DNA of 64,000 nt. Source: Cadophora sp. MPI-SDFR-AT-0126 (lineage: Eukaryota > Ascomycota > Leotiomycetes > Helotiales > Ploettnerulaceae). Below the pieces are notes generated by a model, which was not told where the DNA came from, made no database searches, and was given only the letters and a program-made list of their open reading frames with translations. The translations under genes were made by a program, and so were the position numbers. Shown here piece after piece: positions 11,156 through 24,096 of the stretch. Position 1 is the first letter of the stretch. Every line of letters starts with the position of its first letter. The stretch lies in assembly GCA_020747065.1 (NCBI GenBank), contig JAGMVK010000016.1:992001-1056000 (forward strand), in the 5' to 3' direction.

Positions 11156-12132
11156 TCAGTACATCCCCTCCCGCAACCTCTCTCCAATCCCCTCCATCCC
11201 ACCTCCGACAAGCCTCCTCTCAGTTTCTCCATCCCTCCCATCCTCCCCGATAACAACACACTTCACAACCTCCCCCTTCTCATCCACAACCGCTCTTCCA
11301 ATCCTCCCATCAACCCACTCAATCCTAACCTGCTTGGCCTCCGCATCCGCAGCACTAATATCAGATATGATCTTCTCCCTGCCCTTCCCCTTCCTCGACT
11401 CCTTCTCATCCAACTTGAACTCCCTCCTCAACCCCTTGATAACACTCGTCCGATTATGATACGCCACAACCTCCCTCCTCAGCGCTCTCACAAACCGCCG
11501 CAAATCCTGCTTTTTGCCACCTGCACTCTCAACGCCCATAGCCTCGCTGCCTTTACCGTGAGGGAGATATCGTTCTGCGAGAGCGGAGAGCGGTATGCTA
11601 GCTGGCACGGTATGGCGATGAATGCGCAGCAGATCGGTCCCGGCCCACGGCTTGTTCAGCATGATGTAGTACGGCTTGATGAATTTTCCCGTACTCGATA
11701 CATCGATTCTGATGCCTAGAACGTTGCCGCCATCTACGGCGCTGGGGTCTGGATCTTGGACGCGGAAGGTGGTGATTCCTGCGCAGGCGCGGTAGAGGTT
11801 CTCTTGCGTGTGTGCGCGCTGGGCGGTAGATGCTGCGAGGAGGAGGGGCGTGGTGTCGGTGGGCTGGGTTTGTGATGGTGTTTGTTGGGTGGTGGACTTT
11901 TGCGAAGCGCGGAGCCGGGTTAGTGTTGCTTTTGTGTGGCGGGAGGAGAGAATCGTTGCTGCTTGGAGTTTGCGCTGGGATTTGAGGGAGGATACTGAGA
12001 GTGAAGCTGTTAGGAGAGTTTGTGGTGAGAGATGGAGGGATGTTTACTCTGTGCTTGGAGGGAGGAGATCTCTTCGTCCAGTTGTGCGCCGATCGCGTCT
12101 GAGGCGGAGGTGTCATCTGTTGAGGGGAGCAT
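11156..12132 (-). CDS. kinetochore subunit CENP-O (Mcm21-like)
   Basis: Two exons (12048-12132 and 11156-11994) with a 53-nt intron carrying a CTAAC branch give 307 residues. The N-terminal ~90 residues form a coiled coil (EEISSLQAQ-ISSLKSQRKLQAA). The C-terminal part matches the Cenp-O domain: an NLYRACAGITTFRV segment, an IRIDVSSTGKFIKPYYIML strand pair, a PW-x-G-x-D-LL-RIHRHT-x-P-x-x-IP loop, then the helix QDLRRFVRALRREVVAYHNR. CENP-O/Mcm21 pairs with CENP-P/Ctf19 in the inner-kinetochore COMA/CCAN complex at centromeres. Length fits the fungal family. The gene shares a ~580-nt divergent promoter region with the acetyl-CoA transporter. The last ~60 residues are Gly/Glu-rich and probably disordered. 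Confidence 0.85.
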
Positions 12133-12708
12133 GGTTGAAGAAGCGATACAATGACTCGATCAATGATGTGATGTACTGAAATGATAATGCGGCCAACAAT
12201 AAGATATCTTGCGGTAGTTATTCGTGATGCGTGATGAAGGTGATGGTTGGAGTCAACACAAACTTGCGCAACGCGTCGCCTCGTTATCTGGCGCCAAATC
12301 CCGTGAAAGGTGGGCTTGGCGGGCCCGATAAGACACGCCGGAACACAAGGCACGAACGAGCACGAGCTGGATATCAGATCTGGTCTTGTCTTGTCTTGTC
12401 TCATGATGCCAATCCTCCTGGATCCATAGTCCCCAGTTCCCTCCCATAGTTCTTTTACATATTCTCCCTCTCTTTCTTCAGCTGTACCATTTTTCTATTG
12501 ATATTTCCTTGATGTTCTCTTCCAGCCGTCTTTGCCTCACACCCTCGTTTGCCCCTCGTGTTGATGAAAGAGAAGTTGCCACGTTCGCTTGATAGTGTTT
12601 CGTGCCTGGCGATCCACCCGCACCGAAGGCGGCCAGAAATTCAGAAGTCCAGTCCCGGAGTCTTTAAAGGCCAGCGAGTCTTTAAAGCTCTGCCTCAATA
12701 CCACATGT
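12133..12708. promoter_or_regulatory. divergent promoter region, CENP-O / acetyl-CoA transporter
   Basis: This 576-nt gap separates two start codons on opposite strands, so it should hold both promoters. It shows pyrimidine-rich tracts (12460-12560) and a short repeated TCTTG run (12388-12402). No specific factor site is claimed. Confidence 0.5.
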
Positions 12709-14731
12709 ATGCCTACTCCATTAGGTGACACCATTCCTTCGATATCTCTTCACTCGCAAAGCACTCTTCACAGCAACAACAACCAGCGTCTGCCCTTACA
12801 CCACGACTCGCACTTTCCCCACGCGCAAGAACTCGACGATCTTGCCCCCAACAGCGGAGGACAACGTCACAATAGAAGCAACTCCATAAGCTTAGAAGAC
12901 ACGCCCGAGGATACGCACCTGCTTACCGCAGACTCGTCAGACGAAGAAGAAGACGATCCTTCTATGGGTACCAAGTCGAGACGCCCGCGATCCAAGGAGC
13001 CAAAAGGCTCGTCCTCTTCTGCTACAGGAGGGGAAAACGGCCACCTTAACGGCAGTATGAATAACAACGTGGAATACAGGCGCAAGAATGCGTCGCTTGA
13101 GTCCCCAGCTATCACAGCCAACCTGATGGCGCGCGAATCTTTTACTTTGGACGACCATGTCCCAAAAACACCTACCATGAACAATCATGGCTTCTTTGAG
13201 CTGCCCATGTCCGACAGAAGGAATTTCGGTCTGTTGGTTCTGCTATACTTTCTGCAGGGTGTGCCGATGGGATTGGCGACTGGCTCAGTACCATTTCTGC
13301 TAAAGCCATACATGTCATACAGTGCGCTGGGCGTTTTTAGTTTGGCTTCCTACCCATATTCGCTGAAGCTATTATGGAGTCCAATAGTGGACGCGGTATG
13401 GAGTCCAAAGCTCGGAAGAAGGAAGAGTTGGATTATGCCTATTCAGATGTTGTCTGGACTCGGCATGATATGGCTGGGAGCAAGAGTCAAGGAGATGATG
13501 GTTACAGCTGGCGCAGACGGTGGGGCTGGAATCTGGGGATTTACTGGATGGTGGTTCTTTCTTGTCTTCATGTGCGCGACACAGGATATTGCTGTGGATG
13601 GTTGGGCGTTGACATTACTGACTCCGGGCAATATCTCGTATGCTTCTACTGCCCAGACGGTTGGCCTAACTGCTGGCCAGTTCATGTCCTATACTGTATT
13701 TCTCGCCTTCAACTCGCCCGATTTTGCCAATAAATGGTTCCGAAAGACGCCTTTAGATGAGGGCGTCATGACACTTGGAGGATACTTGACGTTCTGGGGA
13801 TGGGCATATATCATTGTCACAGTTGGTCTCGCGGCACTCAAGCGGGAAGAGAAGACCAGGAATGAGGACGGCATTTGGGATGTTTACAAGGTCATGTGGG
13901 GGGTTCTGAAGTTGAAGAACATCCAAACAATCATCATCATCCACCTGATCGCTAAAATCGGCTTCCAAGCAAACGATGCAGTTACCAATCTCAAGCTCAT
14001 CGACAAGGGATTCAGTCAGGAGGATCTAGCTCTTACTGTTCTCATCGATTTCCCCTTCGAGATCGGGCTGGGATACTACGCAGGAAAGTGGTCAACAACT
14101 TACACACCTATGCGCCTTTGGTGCTGGGGATTCGTGGGTCGTCTGATTGCTGCCGTTATTGCTCAGATCACCGTCGTAATCTTCCCCGCTAAGGGTGTTG
14201 ATACTTGGTATCTACTTGTGGTCATCGCCGAGCACATCTTTTCTACTTTTACCAGTACCGTCATGTTCGTAGCAGTGTCAGCATTCCATGCCAGAATCGC
14301 TGATCCTGTCATCGGAGGTACCTACATGACATTACTCGCTACGTAAGTTCTCCCTTCTCCCTACCCATCAATAAATCACAAAATCTAACGAATCCAGCGT
14401 CTCCAACCTCGGTGGTACCTTCCCACGCTTCTTCGTCCTCAAACTCGTCGATGCCTTCACAGTAGCATCCTGTATCCCACCCTCCGCCTCCTATGTCCTG
14501 GACTCCAAACTCCGCGGTCCTCTTGTAACCGAACCTTTCTCTTGCGCGCTGTCAGCCGAGAAAGATAGGTGTATCCAGGGAGGCGGCCATTGCAATATCA
14601 CAACTGATGGGTATTATGTCATGAATGTCGTGTGCGTGCTTATTGGCGTCGTTACATTCTGGGGCTATATCAAGCCGGCGGCGTTGAGACTGCAGGCTTT
14701 GCCGTTGAGGGCCTGGAGAACTTCGGAATAG
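12709..14731 (+). CDS. ER acetyl-CoA transporter (SLC33A1/AT-1 family)
   Basis: Two exons (12709-14342, 14398-14731) encode about 655 residues. The first ~170 are hydrophilic, Ser/Asp/Glu-rich and probably cytosolic. The membrane region then starts with RRNFGLLVLLYFLQGVPMG and PFLLKPYMSY, followed by WSPIVDAVW, GRRKSWIMPIQ and CATQDIAVDGWALTLL, which are hallmarks of the acetyl-CoA transporter 1 family of the major facilitator fold. The second exon continues with SNLGGTFPRFFVLKLVDAFT and a cysteine-bearing lumenal loop. The family imports acetyl-CoA into the ER lumen for acetylation of proteins or glycans. The frame is open 40 codons further upstream to 12589; I chose 12709 because translation-like composition starts there. 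That start remains uncertain. Confidence 0.88.
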
Positions 14732-15840
14732 GATAGGGGATGTGGAGGTTGGAGGGAAGGGAAAGGTGGACTGTAGACTATTGTAGATTATGGTACTTAT
14801 ATAGATGGGTAGATGCTGCATAGTGAGCATTGAAAGCATAGCATTGAATATGTCTCTTGGTGTAGCTTTGAAATCTATTGCGTTTGGACTCAACTCTCTC
14901 TCCTGTCTCCCAAGTCTCCCTTGCCTTGAAATGAACCCAGACTAATTTACAAAGCTGCCTGCTATGTCTCTCCAATCTCACTTTAGGTCGATACTATTTG
15001 CGTCGTCTCTCTCAATAGTCAGGTCCTCGCTCGATCATCATTAGCTCGCAACGGTCAGGAATGAAACAGAACAGCCTCGTCTGAGGTGACATGTAAATCG
15101 CCCCTTCCAATCGGGCTAGCTCCCAACATCCCTCGCTCCCGCTGAATCGCCCCTTTTTTCTATCCACTCGGATAGAGATCTGCAAGAAATCCTAATCCTG
15201 GAATTCTCCACTCCTTGCTTCGTTACTATACTTCCCATAACTTTTCTAGGCTCACCATACACGACTCGTTCCCCAGGTTCTATTCTCCTAGAGTTTTGGG
15301 CAGCAAAATATTTGGCCCAAACCAAATCGCCCTGTACGCCTCGTCTTTAGAGCTTGACTCGCAGTGGATTGTATGTTCTTGGATTGAAGGTTCCAATTGG
15401 CGCCAAAGCTGCACAGCTGCAGATAGATCACGTTCGCCCTACTTTTATCTGCACGTACGAGAGGTACCTGCACGGTACTGAGCTGCAGCAGAGCATGCAG
15501 AGTCGGTGAAGAGGTTCCAGTCCCAAATCGCCGAGTACAGCACATCGCACGACAAGGCAGGGAACACGACCTATCCCACACGAACAGATGTTCGTCGCTC
15601 GATAAATCACTTCCACTGTACGGAAAACCGCCCTCCCCACATTCAGCGACCTGTAGGAACACAGCATAGCGGAGTGGATGGTTCGGTTTGAAGAGAGCTG
15701 GATGCCCAACTGAGGCTGTTTGTCGTTGGGTTTGGGCTCCACTGCTGTGGGTGTAGGAGTTGGGAGTTGAGAGCTGTTGCAGTTGCAGCTGCAGGTGCGT
15801 GGGCACGAATTATAAGTGTTTTATACCCTTAGTACGGTAG
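14732..15840. other. intergenic, upstream region of the RBR ligase gene
   Basis: No gene is supported. Frames on the minus strand (15288-15806) have no family resemblance. Sequence near 15830-15960 already belongs to the RBR reading frame. Confidence 0.4.
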
Positions 15841-18509
15841 ATGGCAATATCGCAGGCTGCAGATGGTGCGCGGCATACACACACCCACAGGGACAGAGAC
15901 AGGGACGCTGTGAGGCATAGGCAAAGGGATAGGGATCCAGAGAGGGACACAGTCGAGAAAAGTCGAAAGGCGAGGCGGCGTGCAGCTGCACCATCAGCAT
16001 CGGCCTCTTCATTGGACGACGAAGAGAAACTCGCCCACTCGCGTGGCGAGGAAAAGGTCACAGTCGCAGGAGCAGTTGTCACACCAGACCGAGGACGGGG
16101 ACTCGAACCAGACGCAGGAGCAGAACTCCTCGATGCTGCCTCGTTGCGCAGGAAAAGGCTAGATAGACTCGAGGGGCAGCACCGTAGCTCTCGTCGCCAA
16201 TTGTCCAGCGAGGAGGAAGACGTCTTTGCTTCGACGCAGACGCTGACGCAGAACATGACGACGGAATCGCATGCTACGAGGAGTTCGAGGAGGGATGGTA
16301 CGGGTGCAAGTGCAAGTGAAAGACATAAGAGGAGGGCCCATAGAGACGAGGAGAAGAGGCATAGAAGGAAAAAGAGGGAGGGTGAAGGAGAGGATGCGCC
16401 GGCGCAGTATGTCTATGGAGCGCCAGCGGAGAAGGCGAAGACTGCGACTGCGACTGTGAGGGTCTCTGAGACGAGGAGACTTGGGAGGGATGGAGAGAGT
16501 GAGGAGGAGGACAGGACTACTAGGTCGAGGACTGTCAAGGACAAGCCTAGGGAGAAGAAGATCAAGGTTATATATATGACGAGGGACGAGATGAAAATCT
16601 CGAAGCATACAGAACCACGAGTCAAGACTGTGAAGGATGATAGACCTAGGGAGTCGGAAAGCTCTGTGCATCGGAGCAGGACGCATCAGTCGAGAAGGAA
16701 ATCTGTTGCAGAATCTCTGCCTCCGTCGCCACCTAGAAGGTATGCGCTCTGTAGCTCTTGGAATGGTCATTAGCTAATATGGTTTTGCAGACATACATCG
16801 AGTCGAATTTTACATTCTGAAGCTAGACCTACCTTGAAGAGGAGTAATACCACGAGTTCGCATGTCCCGTCTACTAGATCACATATCCCTTCCACAGCAG
16901 GCACAAGTCCAACGGCGAAACGGTCGAGTTTCATAGGTTCGTTCTTTGGTCCAGGAATCCAGCAGCATCATCATCATGAGCCTGAGAAGCTGTAAGATCT
17001 CATTGTCCTTTTCCTCAATTTGACATACTGAATTCCCCAGTGTCGGATGTCTAACCTGTCTATCCGACGACATCCCCCGCTCCAAATCCGCAAAACTGAA
17101 ATGCGGCCATCGAATGTGCCACTCATGCCTGAAACGCATCTTCCGCCTTTCAGTCAACGATCCCCAACACATGCCACCAAAATGCTGCACTGCCGACCAT
17201 ATCCCGCTCAAGCACGTCGAGAAGCTCTTCGATATCAACTTCAAGAAGAACTGGAACCGCAAATTCCAAGAATTCTCCACCAAGAACCGCATTTACTGCC
17301 CCGCTCGCAGGTGTGGGGAGTGGATCAAGCCGGGGAACATGCATAAAGAGGATGGCAGGAAGTACGGGAAGTGTGGGCGCTGTAAGACGAAAGTGTGTTG
17401 TCTGTGTAATGGTAAATGGCATGGTACGAAGGATTGTCCGAAGGACGAGGAAACGAATAGGTTGCTGGAGACGGCGAAACAGGCGGGTTGGCAGAGATGT
17501 TACAACTGTAGGACTATGGTTGAGTTGAAGGAGGGATGTAATCACATGACTTGGTATGGTTCTCCTTTCTCTCCCTTTTTTTTTTCCAGGCCAAGCAAAG
17601 CTAACAGCTTCTAGTCGATGTACAGCCGAGTTTTGTATGATCTGCGGCCTGAAATGGAAGTCTTGCAACTGTCCCTGGTTCAACTACGAGGCCGTTGAAG
17701 AAGACCGTCTCAACCACATGCAAATTCCACAGGACATCCCTCCAAACGGCAATCCCGACGCCCCTCTCAATGTTAACGACGACCGACCCCGTCGCATCCG
17801 CCGCCCCCGTCCAGCGACCTACCATGAAGAACTTACTGAACGCCAACGCCAAGAACGCATAGACGAAGCCCTAGCACGACGCATGCAACGCGCCGCCCTC
17901 AACAACGAATCCGACGACGACTATCAAGGCGGTATAGGCGATATCCACGGTGTTGGGAATGGAGCCGCTCATTTCATGAATCAAGATTATGTAAGAGCCG
18001 CGCATAATATACTCACGGGGAATTTCGACCAGGCGAACGCGGCGGCGAACTATGTCATGGGCGTTGCGAATGCGAGGGCGCCGAGGAGGAATATGAATGA
18101 GCGGTATCCTGTTCCGGGTGGTGGCAGAGGACCGCCGCCCCCACCAGCGCCGCCGCCGGTGCTGAGGAGACATACGATGAGAGAGCAGGCGTACAATGAT
18201 GCGTTACCGAGGCCGAGAGCTGCGGAACGGATTGTACCTAGACGCAGTAGGACGGATTATGAGGCTGAGGCGGCGGTCCATGCACCGCTGGGACGAAATC
18301 CGTTGAGGAGTGGACAGGTGCCGCCTCAGCCGGCTCCGAGGGTTGAGAGGCCGAGGGAGGGGAGAGGAGAAAGAGAAAGAGGAGATAGGGAACCGAGACC
18401 TTCTGTTCTTGCGGGGCTTGGTGGGAGAGGGAATAGAGTTAGTGCGTGGAGGAGTCATGTTGAGCCTGGTGTGGAGCCGGAGGAGGGGGTGCTGAGTATG
18501 GTCTCTTAG
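15841..18509 (+). CDS. RBR-type E3 ubiquitin ligase
   Basis: Four exons (15841-16739, 16791-16991, 17041-17553, 17615-18509) give 835 residues. Residues 1-~365 are low-complexity and rich in Arg, Lys, Glu and Ser, with a short His run (QQHHHHE) just before the catalytic module. RING1 follows (VGCLTC...CGHRMCHSCLKRIF...KCC), then the in-between-RING domain (RIYCPARRCGEWI...CGRCKTKVCCLC) and RING2 (CYNCRTMVELKEGCNHMTC-RCTAEFCMICG). By family analogy the cysteine in GCNHM accepts ubiquitin as a thioester before transfer to substrate. The intron at 17554-17614 splits the MT|C codon of RING2, and splicing restores the motif exactly. The C-terminal ~270 residues are disordered, with a PPPPPAPPP run and Arg-rich repeats. 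Substrates are unknown. The start is the first in-frame ATG of a long open frame and could lie further downstream. Confidence 0.85.
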
Positions 18510-20120
18510 CTTGGGCCATGGTATCGATATCTTCTCTCCAAATATGGACGACCGGGATGTCTATATATCTACGTTGGAAGTCTAACCTCGGATCTGGTGG
18601 TGGTGAAACTTTGAGGCGGAAATTTATACCCTTTAGGAATGAGTCGAGCGGGTCAGGTGGTGTATATGGGCGGTATATTATGTGTTATATCTTCTGGTGC
18701 GGTATATGTTTAATGACTTTGTATATACCCCTTTTAGCTTTGTCGGTGGAGGATGGACGGGTGGATGGATGAGGGATGGATGGAATGTGCGATATTTGGA
18801 TGTGGAGCTGTAGATAGATAGGTTATGATAACGATATTTACCTTCTCATGTCTCCTGACTTTTCGCAAATATGGGGAAGACGGGTTGTTAATACATGAGA
18901 CCTTGCTGCTCTCTTCTGTCGCAAAGAATCTCGCTTAGCCAGGGCAGGTCAAGGTCGATAGGAGAGAGAGGTCGACTTGACGTGTTCGAAGCTGTGAAAA
19001 TGTTTGACAATGTCTTCCGGTCTACTCCAAAACTTAGTTGCTTGAAGAGTTATATGCTAGCTTGATATGTGTGAACGAGCGTCTCGAAGTCTGAAAGTAA
19101 TTAGGTATGGAAACCTAGCGTTTTGGATGGACATTGGCATGCCTTATGTCCTCAGCCGAATCCCTATAGGCAAGCAGATGTGAGAAATCGATCTTAACTG
19201 TCGAAGGTCTGACAAACTGAGGACTTACTAGGGCGTTCTCATTGCTAGCTATCTCCTTATCATCTCCATGGAGGTGGCTTGTCACACAGTATGCTCGACA
19301 CAATCTTGAAGTGAAGAGTTCGGCTGCCAGGACTTTGCAGCGTTAGTCTTCATGCAACTCGCAGGATATTGGGCACACTTGGGGTCTGGATAGATTTGGC
19401 GAGGGGTAATTGGTTTTGGCGAAATGGTTTCTGTTCAAGCCTGTCATTCAATGACTATAATTCTTATTCTCATTCTGATTGTAGGAGTTGAGCGATCCTT
19501 TCTGGCAATTCGGGGACTGCGATCTTTTTTGCCTGTACTGTTGGGTGACGAGCTTTGATTGACAGATATGGATATATCGTGATGATCAAAAATAACGAAA
19601 AGAAATGTAACCTCAAAGTGGGGCTAGGGCCACCACAATGCCAGCATTCAATTGGCGTTACTTCGTCAGCTAAGTTCACTGAGCGCGACTCTGCGTCACA
19701 GGCTTCTGCTCGTATAATCGGAGTGCAAGGCCCACTCACAAGAATGGGTTCGGAGTCAAGTGGAGACTTCCCGAAAAGAGTGGGTTACTGTTTCGGAGTA
19801 CAGTGTGGAGGCGGGTGGATCAAGATGGGGTAGAGTGGGATGGGGTCCGGAAATTCGACGGAGGAATGTTTGAACACAACAGCATGTTTTCACGTACCGC
19901 AGATCGTCATGATAAGGAAAGCTTCATTGTGTATCCCACTTTCACACATGTGTTTGATTGTGGGGGCCGTACGCCTCCGTAGTCGACCACGGAGGAGTTA
20001 CTCTTTGTTTTGGAAGGAGCGAATATAGTCGTGCTTCAGCCGCATTGTTATCAGATGGACAGCATGCTCGATGGAATCTGATTTCAGCTTGACGGAACTA
20101 CTCTCATACACTCATTCAAT
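18510..20120. other. intergenic, nothing assignable
   Basis: This covers the 3' flank of the RBR gene, with GGATGGATGGA-type short repeats near 18755-18785, and the upstream flank of the FAD oxidoreductase gene. No frame here resembles a known protein. Confidence 0.4.
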
Positions 20121-21951
20121 ATGGTTCTTCCAGTCAACAATCCGACAAAGTCGTACTGGATTGAAGCAGCTGAGTCTAGCCTGAATGTATTCCAGTCAAC
20201 TGAACTGCCAGCGGAAACAGATGTCGTTATTGTAGGATCTGGATACACGGGCGCTGCGACAGCGTATTGGATACATAAAGTAAGAGAAATGTTTTCAACA
20301 TTCTGGTGCGGAACCTGACCCGAATCCGTAGTTTACTGAGAAGAATGGCACGACGCCAAGAATGTGTATGCTGGAGGCGCGAAATGTCTGTGGTGGAGCA
20401 ACAGGTCGAAATGGTATGTTAAAGCTCTTCACACAACAATTTGGTGTTAGTGATGCTAATAAATAAACCCCAGGCGGTCAGCTTCGACCTCATGCTTACT
20501 CCCGCTATACTCCCTGGTCGAAACGATTCGGGCCAGAAGTTGCGTATGACCTCATCAAGCATGAAATGGCACACCTCCCAGCATTCGAGCAGTTGTTAGC
20601 TGAGGAAGACATCGCTGAAGAGGTGTGTTTCAGACTTGGGGAGACGTTTGATGCTGCTATGTCAGAAGAAGCTTGGACGAGGCTCAAAGGAGCCTACGAC
20701 TTGATGAAGAAGGATCATGGGGAGGATGGCGAGGTCATTCGGGATTCCAGACTTATCGAAGATCCGGAGGAGGCAGAGGACTTCACGCAGATGAAAGGCT
20801 GTTTGGCAGCTGTTGTGCATCCCTCTGGTCAGATGTGAGTGCCATTTCGCGTATCTATAGATCTTTGACATGAGCTGAGTTTCACAGATGGCCGTACAAA
20901 TTCGTCCATGCCCTGCTCGGTATCGTCCTCAAAACTGGTCACTTGAAACTGTATGATCATACGCCAGCCTCGAAAGTCTCAGAGCGAGATAGTAATGGCT
21001 GGATCACAGTGGAAACCTCCCGAGGAACGATTCGAACACGAGCAGTGATGCACGCCACGAACCGATGGGCATCACATCTCCTGCCAAACTTCAACAATCT
21101 CATTTCAGCAGGCCTGTCGACTCTTGCTGCCATCAAAGCCCCCGAAGGTTTCATCAAGCATACTGGGGCTCAACACTGGGACCATAACGTCAATGTATGG
21201 TCGATAATCTTCAAGTGACTCGCGAGTGACATTTTCGCTAAACAGTGCATAGAATTACCACCTCCAACTTCCACCGCCATACAACACCATTATTGTCGGG
21301 GGGGCCAAACAGGTTCTTGTACATGATCCAAAGAGCTATATGAATAATGATAGCGAGGATAAGTTGATTCCCGGCGTGGCGGAATTCTTCCAGTCATGGC
21401 CAAAATCGAACATTGTCGGCTGGGAAGGAAAGGACCCGGCGGAGCTGGGCAGAGACGTCGAAGAGGGTGGGTGTTGGACGGGTGGTGAGTACTTGCAAAG
21501 TTCATTGAGATTTTGGAAGAGTGTGTTAACAAGTAACAACAGTCACATCGTCGAGTATCGATCAATTTCCTTTCGTTGGCGCAATACCAGATCAGCCTGG
21601 GCACTTCATCGCAGCAGGTTACACAGGGCACGGTATACATCTCTCTCTTCGTATACCATCGAAAATTCATATCAAGTGTACTCACATTTCACAGGTATGC
21701 CACGGATCCTGCTCTCTGCCGCGCATACCACGCCGCTCATTTTAGAATCTCTGGGAGTGAAGTCTACCCCACCGAGTCTCGTTGAGCCATACCCGAAGCT
21801 ACCAGAACCCTTTGAAATCACAAAGGAACGGGTGGAGAGATTAAAGAAGGTAGATGCGAATTTGAGGTTTGAGAAGAGTATCAAGGATGCATTAGAGAGT
21901 GCAACGAAAGACTTTTGTAATACTTCTCGATGCGGACCCAAGTCCGAGTAG
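20121..21951 (+). CDS. FAD-dependent amine/amino-acid oxidoreductase (DAO family)
   Basis: Seven exons (20121-20279, 20332-20413, 20474-20834, 20888-21194, 21253-21484, 21543-21632, 21695-21951) encode 495 residues. The dinucleotide-binding motif VVIVGSGYTGAATAYW lies at about residues 35-50. LEARNVCGGATGRNGGQLRPH (~65-85) is the second FAD contact typical of this family. The late WTGV-TSSSIDQFPFVGAIP and AAGYTGHGMPRILLSA segments form the C-terminal FAD clamp. The family oxidises C-N bonds of amines or N-methylated amino acids with release of H2O2. No substrate can be named from sequence. There is no signal peptide and the C-terminal PKSE is not a peroxisomal signal, so a cytosolic enzyme is likely. 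It converges on the UNC93-like transporter 255 nt away. Confidence 0.88.
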
Positions 21952-22206
21952 ATGTGCCACTTAGAGTTTGCCATCTGGTCAAAAATAGAAAGGCATGGGT
22001 AAAGGCGTACAGAGAGTTCAGTTTCTTGAACAAAGCAAAAGCAATTGAAGAGAATTTAAGAGCTTCTATTTTCCGCTGAGATACCTAAGCTTCGCCACAT
22101 GTCCAACAAGGTATGAGAGCCTGGTTTTAGACACCTGTCTGTGAATTCATTGCAGCTCTCATAACATCCAAACTCCTCAGCAAAATTTCCATCTTTCGGC
22201 GCATTC

Positions 22207-24096
22207 CTACATGGCAGCCCGGTCGTCCAACTTTGCCACGCCGACAATGACATCCGCCTCCCCATCAACATCAATATCCCTATCGGATGGTGCCTCTGGA
22301 ATCATCCTAATCAACAAAACCATGCAAGGAATCGTCAATGCCAAAACAGCACAATTCACATAAAATGGAATCCTGGGATCATCGCCAGTGTGCGAATTAA
22401 TTGCATACGAAACTGCTTGACCAGCCGTCTCGAATGCGCGGAACAAGCCGCCAGTACGAGAAGACGCTTTCATGTCTGTGGAAAACGTGCCGAGGATCCA
22501 GTAGAGTGAGAGCTGGCAGAGGTAGCCGGTTGTGAAGATTATGAGGTAGGGGAGGTAGGCTTCGGCCCAAGCGCGACCGTTTCTAAGATCCGTTAGTTTA
22601 TGGATTTGAGTTGGAGACAAGAGGGAACTTACAGCTTGTAATCCAGCGCAGCTTTCGAGGTCCCGAATTTGCTGTACTCGATTCCGATCCAGATGAAGCA
22701 GCCGGCTTGTGGGATGAGCCAGAGTAGAAACGCAATCCATGCTCGTTTTGGTTGGGACCAGCGTTTCCAGTCGAGAACTTTACCGTATACCACTACCATA
22801 GGGATAGTGATAGTTGCTGAATGGTTGTTAGACAGCCGTCAAAGGATGGATTCCACTAATCAAAGAGAGGGGTGAAGTCTATGAAGAATTCAAGGTGCAT
22901 GTGGGCACCCGGAGGGAGCGAAATCGGGAAACAGATCATAAAGAGTACTCACGCGTGACTAGTGATGAGAGAGCACGAGCTCGAACTGAGAAGTGAAGGG
23001 ACAAATACGTTCCCATTGTTCCACCGTAGAAGAATGAGTAGAATGCCGGGACGAACACAAGCCAGGTCTGGTAGACGAGTCAGCGATTTCAATCTCCAAC
23101 ATCACATCAATTATGCTTACTTTCTTTCGTTGAAGATGCTTCCACAAGGCTTCAAACTCCTTTTTCCAGCTGATGCCCTCAGACGAAGGAATACGTTCAC
23201 CGTTCTTGCGTCTGACACGAGAAGTAGGCGAGAGCAGGAAGGCCCAGATTACACCAGTACATTCTGATCACATTGTTAGAAACATTAAATCGAACAGGAT
23301 GGAACACGACGCTCACCAAAACCAACGAAGATCAAGTATGTAGACCAAGCGATACCGCCTACATTCGACTTTTGATAGTTCGTAGAGAAGTTGATCGCGC
23401 CTCCGATGATACTACCCGAATTTCGCATAGCAGACCAGATGCCCAAGTAGAAACCTCGATCATCTTGTGGCGGATATGAGAGCATCGCAGTCGTCTCCCC
23501 GACGTACAGAAAGCCTCCGGTAAATCCTCCCAAGATCTGTACAAATCTCAATTCTCTGTCCGGAAGATGCGACATACAGAGAAGCCACTCACTTTGCACA
23601 AGAGGAGATACCAATCCAAGCCATAACGAGCTTTCACATAGTAGCTCGAGCCAGAAAGAGGCATTGTGATCGCTGCAATCATACACGCCCATCTGATACC
23701 GAACTTGTTGATTAATGGACCACCGAAGAGGGTCATCAGACATCCAGAAGCGTAGCCAAGCGATGTGGCAAGGTTCGCCAGGTATGGTGTCGAGAGGCCT
23801 CCGCCACCGAGGTTGCTGATAGCATCTGACATTGCTGGGCCGACGAACGAGAGACTTGATTGCAGTCAGCGTATACTTCTGGAATTGGATACTTTGGTGA
23901 CATCTTACGCTCCGAAAAGAATCATTTGGAATAGGACGCCACGATAAAATTTGGTCGTCCAGGATGATCGTAAATATCCATCATCGATCTCAGCGAAGTA
24001 AGCGGCATCGAGGTCAGCACTATGCGTTGGGACATCTTGAACGACATCGACGGCATTTTCGCTGACCTTGTTGTCTTTCGATTGAATGTCCGCCAT
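22207..24096 (-). CDS. UNC93-like major facilitator membrane protein
   Basis: Seven exons (23909-24096, 23593-23854, 23317-23536, 23121-23263, 22953-23067, 22633-22816, 22207-22582) join in frame to 495 residues. The order of segments fits the UNC93-like branch of the major facilitator fold: a hydrophilic N-terminus, RGVLFQMILFGALSFVGPAMSD, GFLYVGETTAMLSYPP-DDRGFYLG, the helix pair around FVPAFYSFFYGGTMG and ITIPMVVVYGKVLDW, and a last bundle with YLCQLSLYWILGTFS. A large intron (about 136 nt) separates exons 5 and 6. Fungal members are mostly uncharacterised transporters. The frame is open upstream of the chosen ATG with another hydrophobic stretch, but MADIQSKDNK fits the usual charged N-terminus better. 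It is convergent with the FAD oxidoreductase, so a shared substrate is possible but unproven. Confidence 0.85.

Noticed and set aside
10815..11459. 214-codon plus-strand open frame
   Set aside because: It is antisense to the conserved C-terminal domain of the CENP-O gene and has no domain of its own.
12388..12402. TCTTG tandem run
   Set aside because: Only three units; too short to call a meaningful repeat.
15288..15806. 172-codon minus-strand open frame in the RBR promoter region
   Set aside because: No recognisable domain and not conserved-looking; overlaps a second frame equally long.
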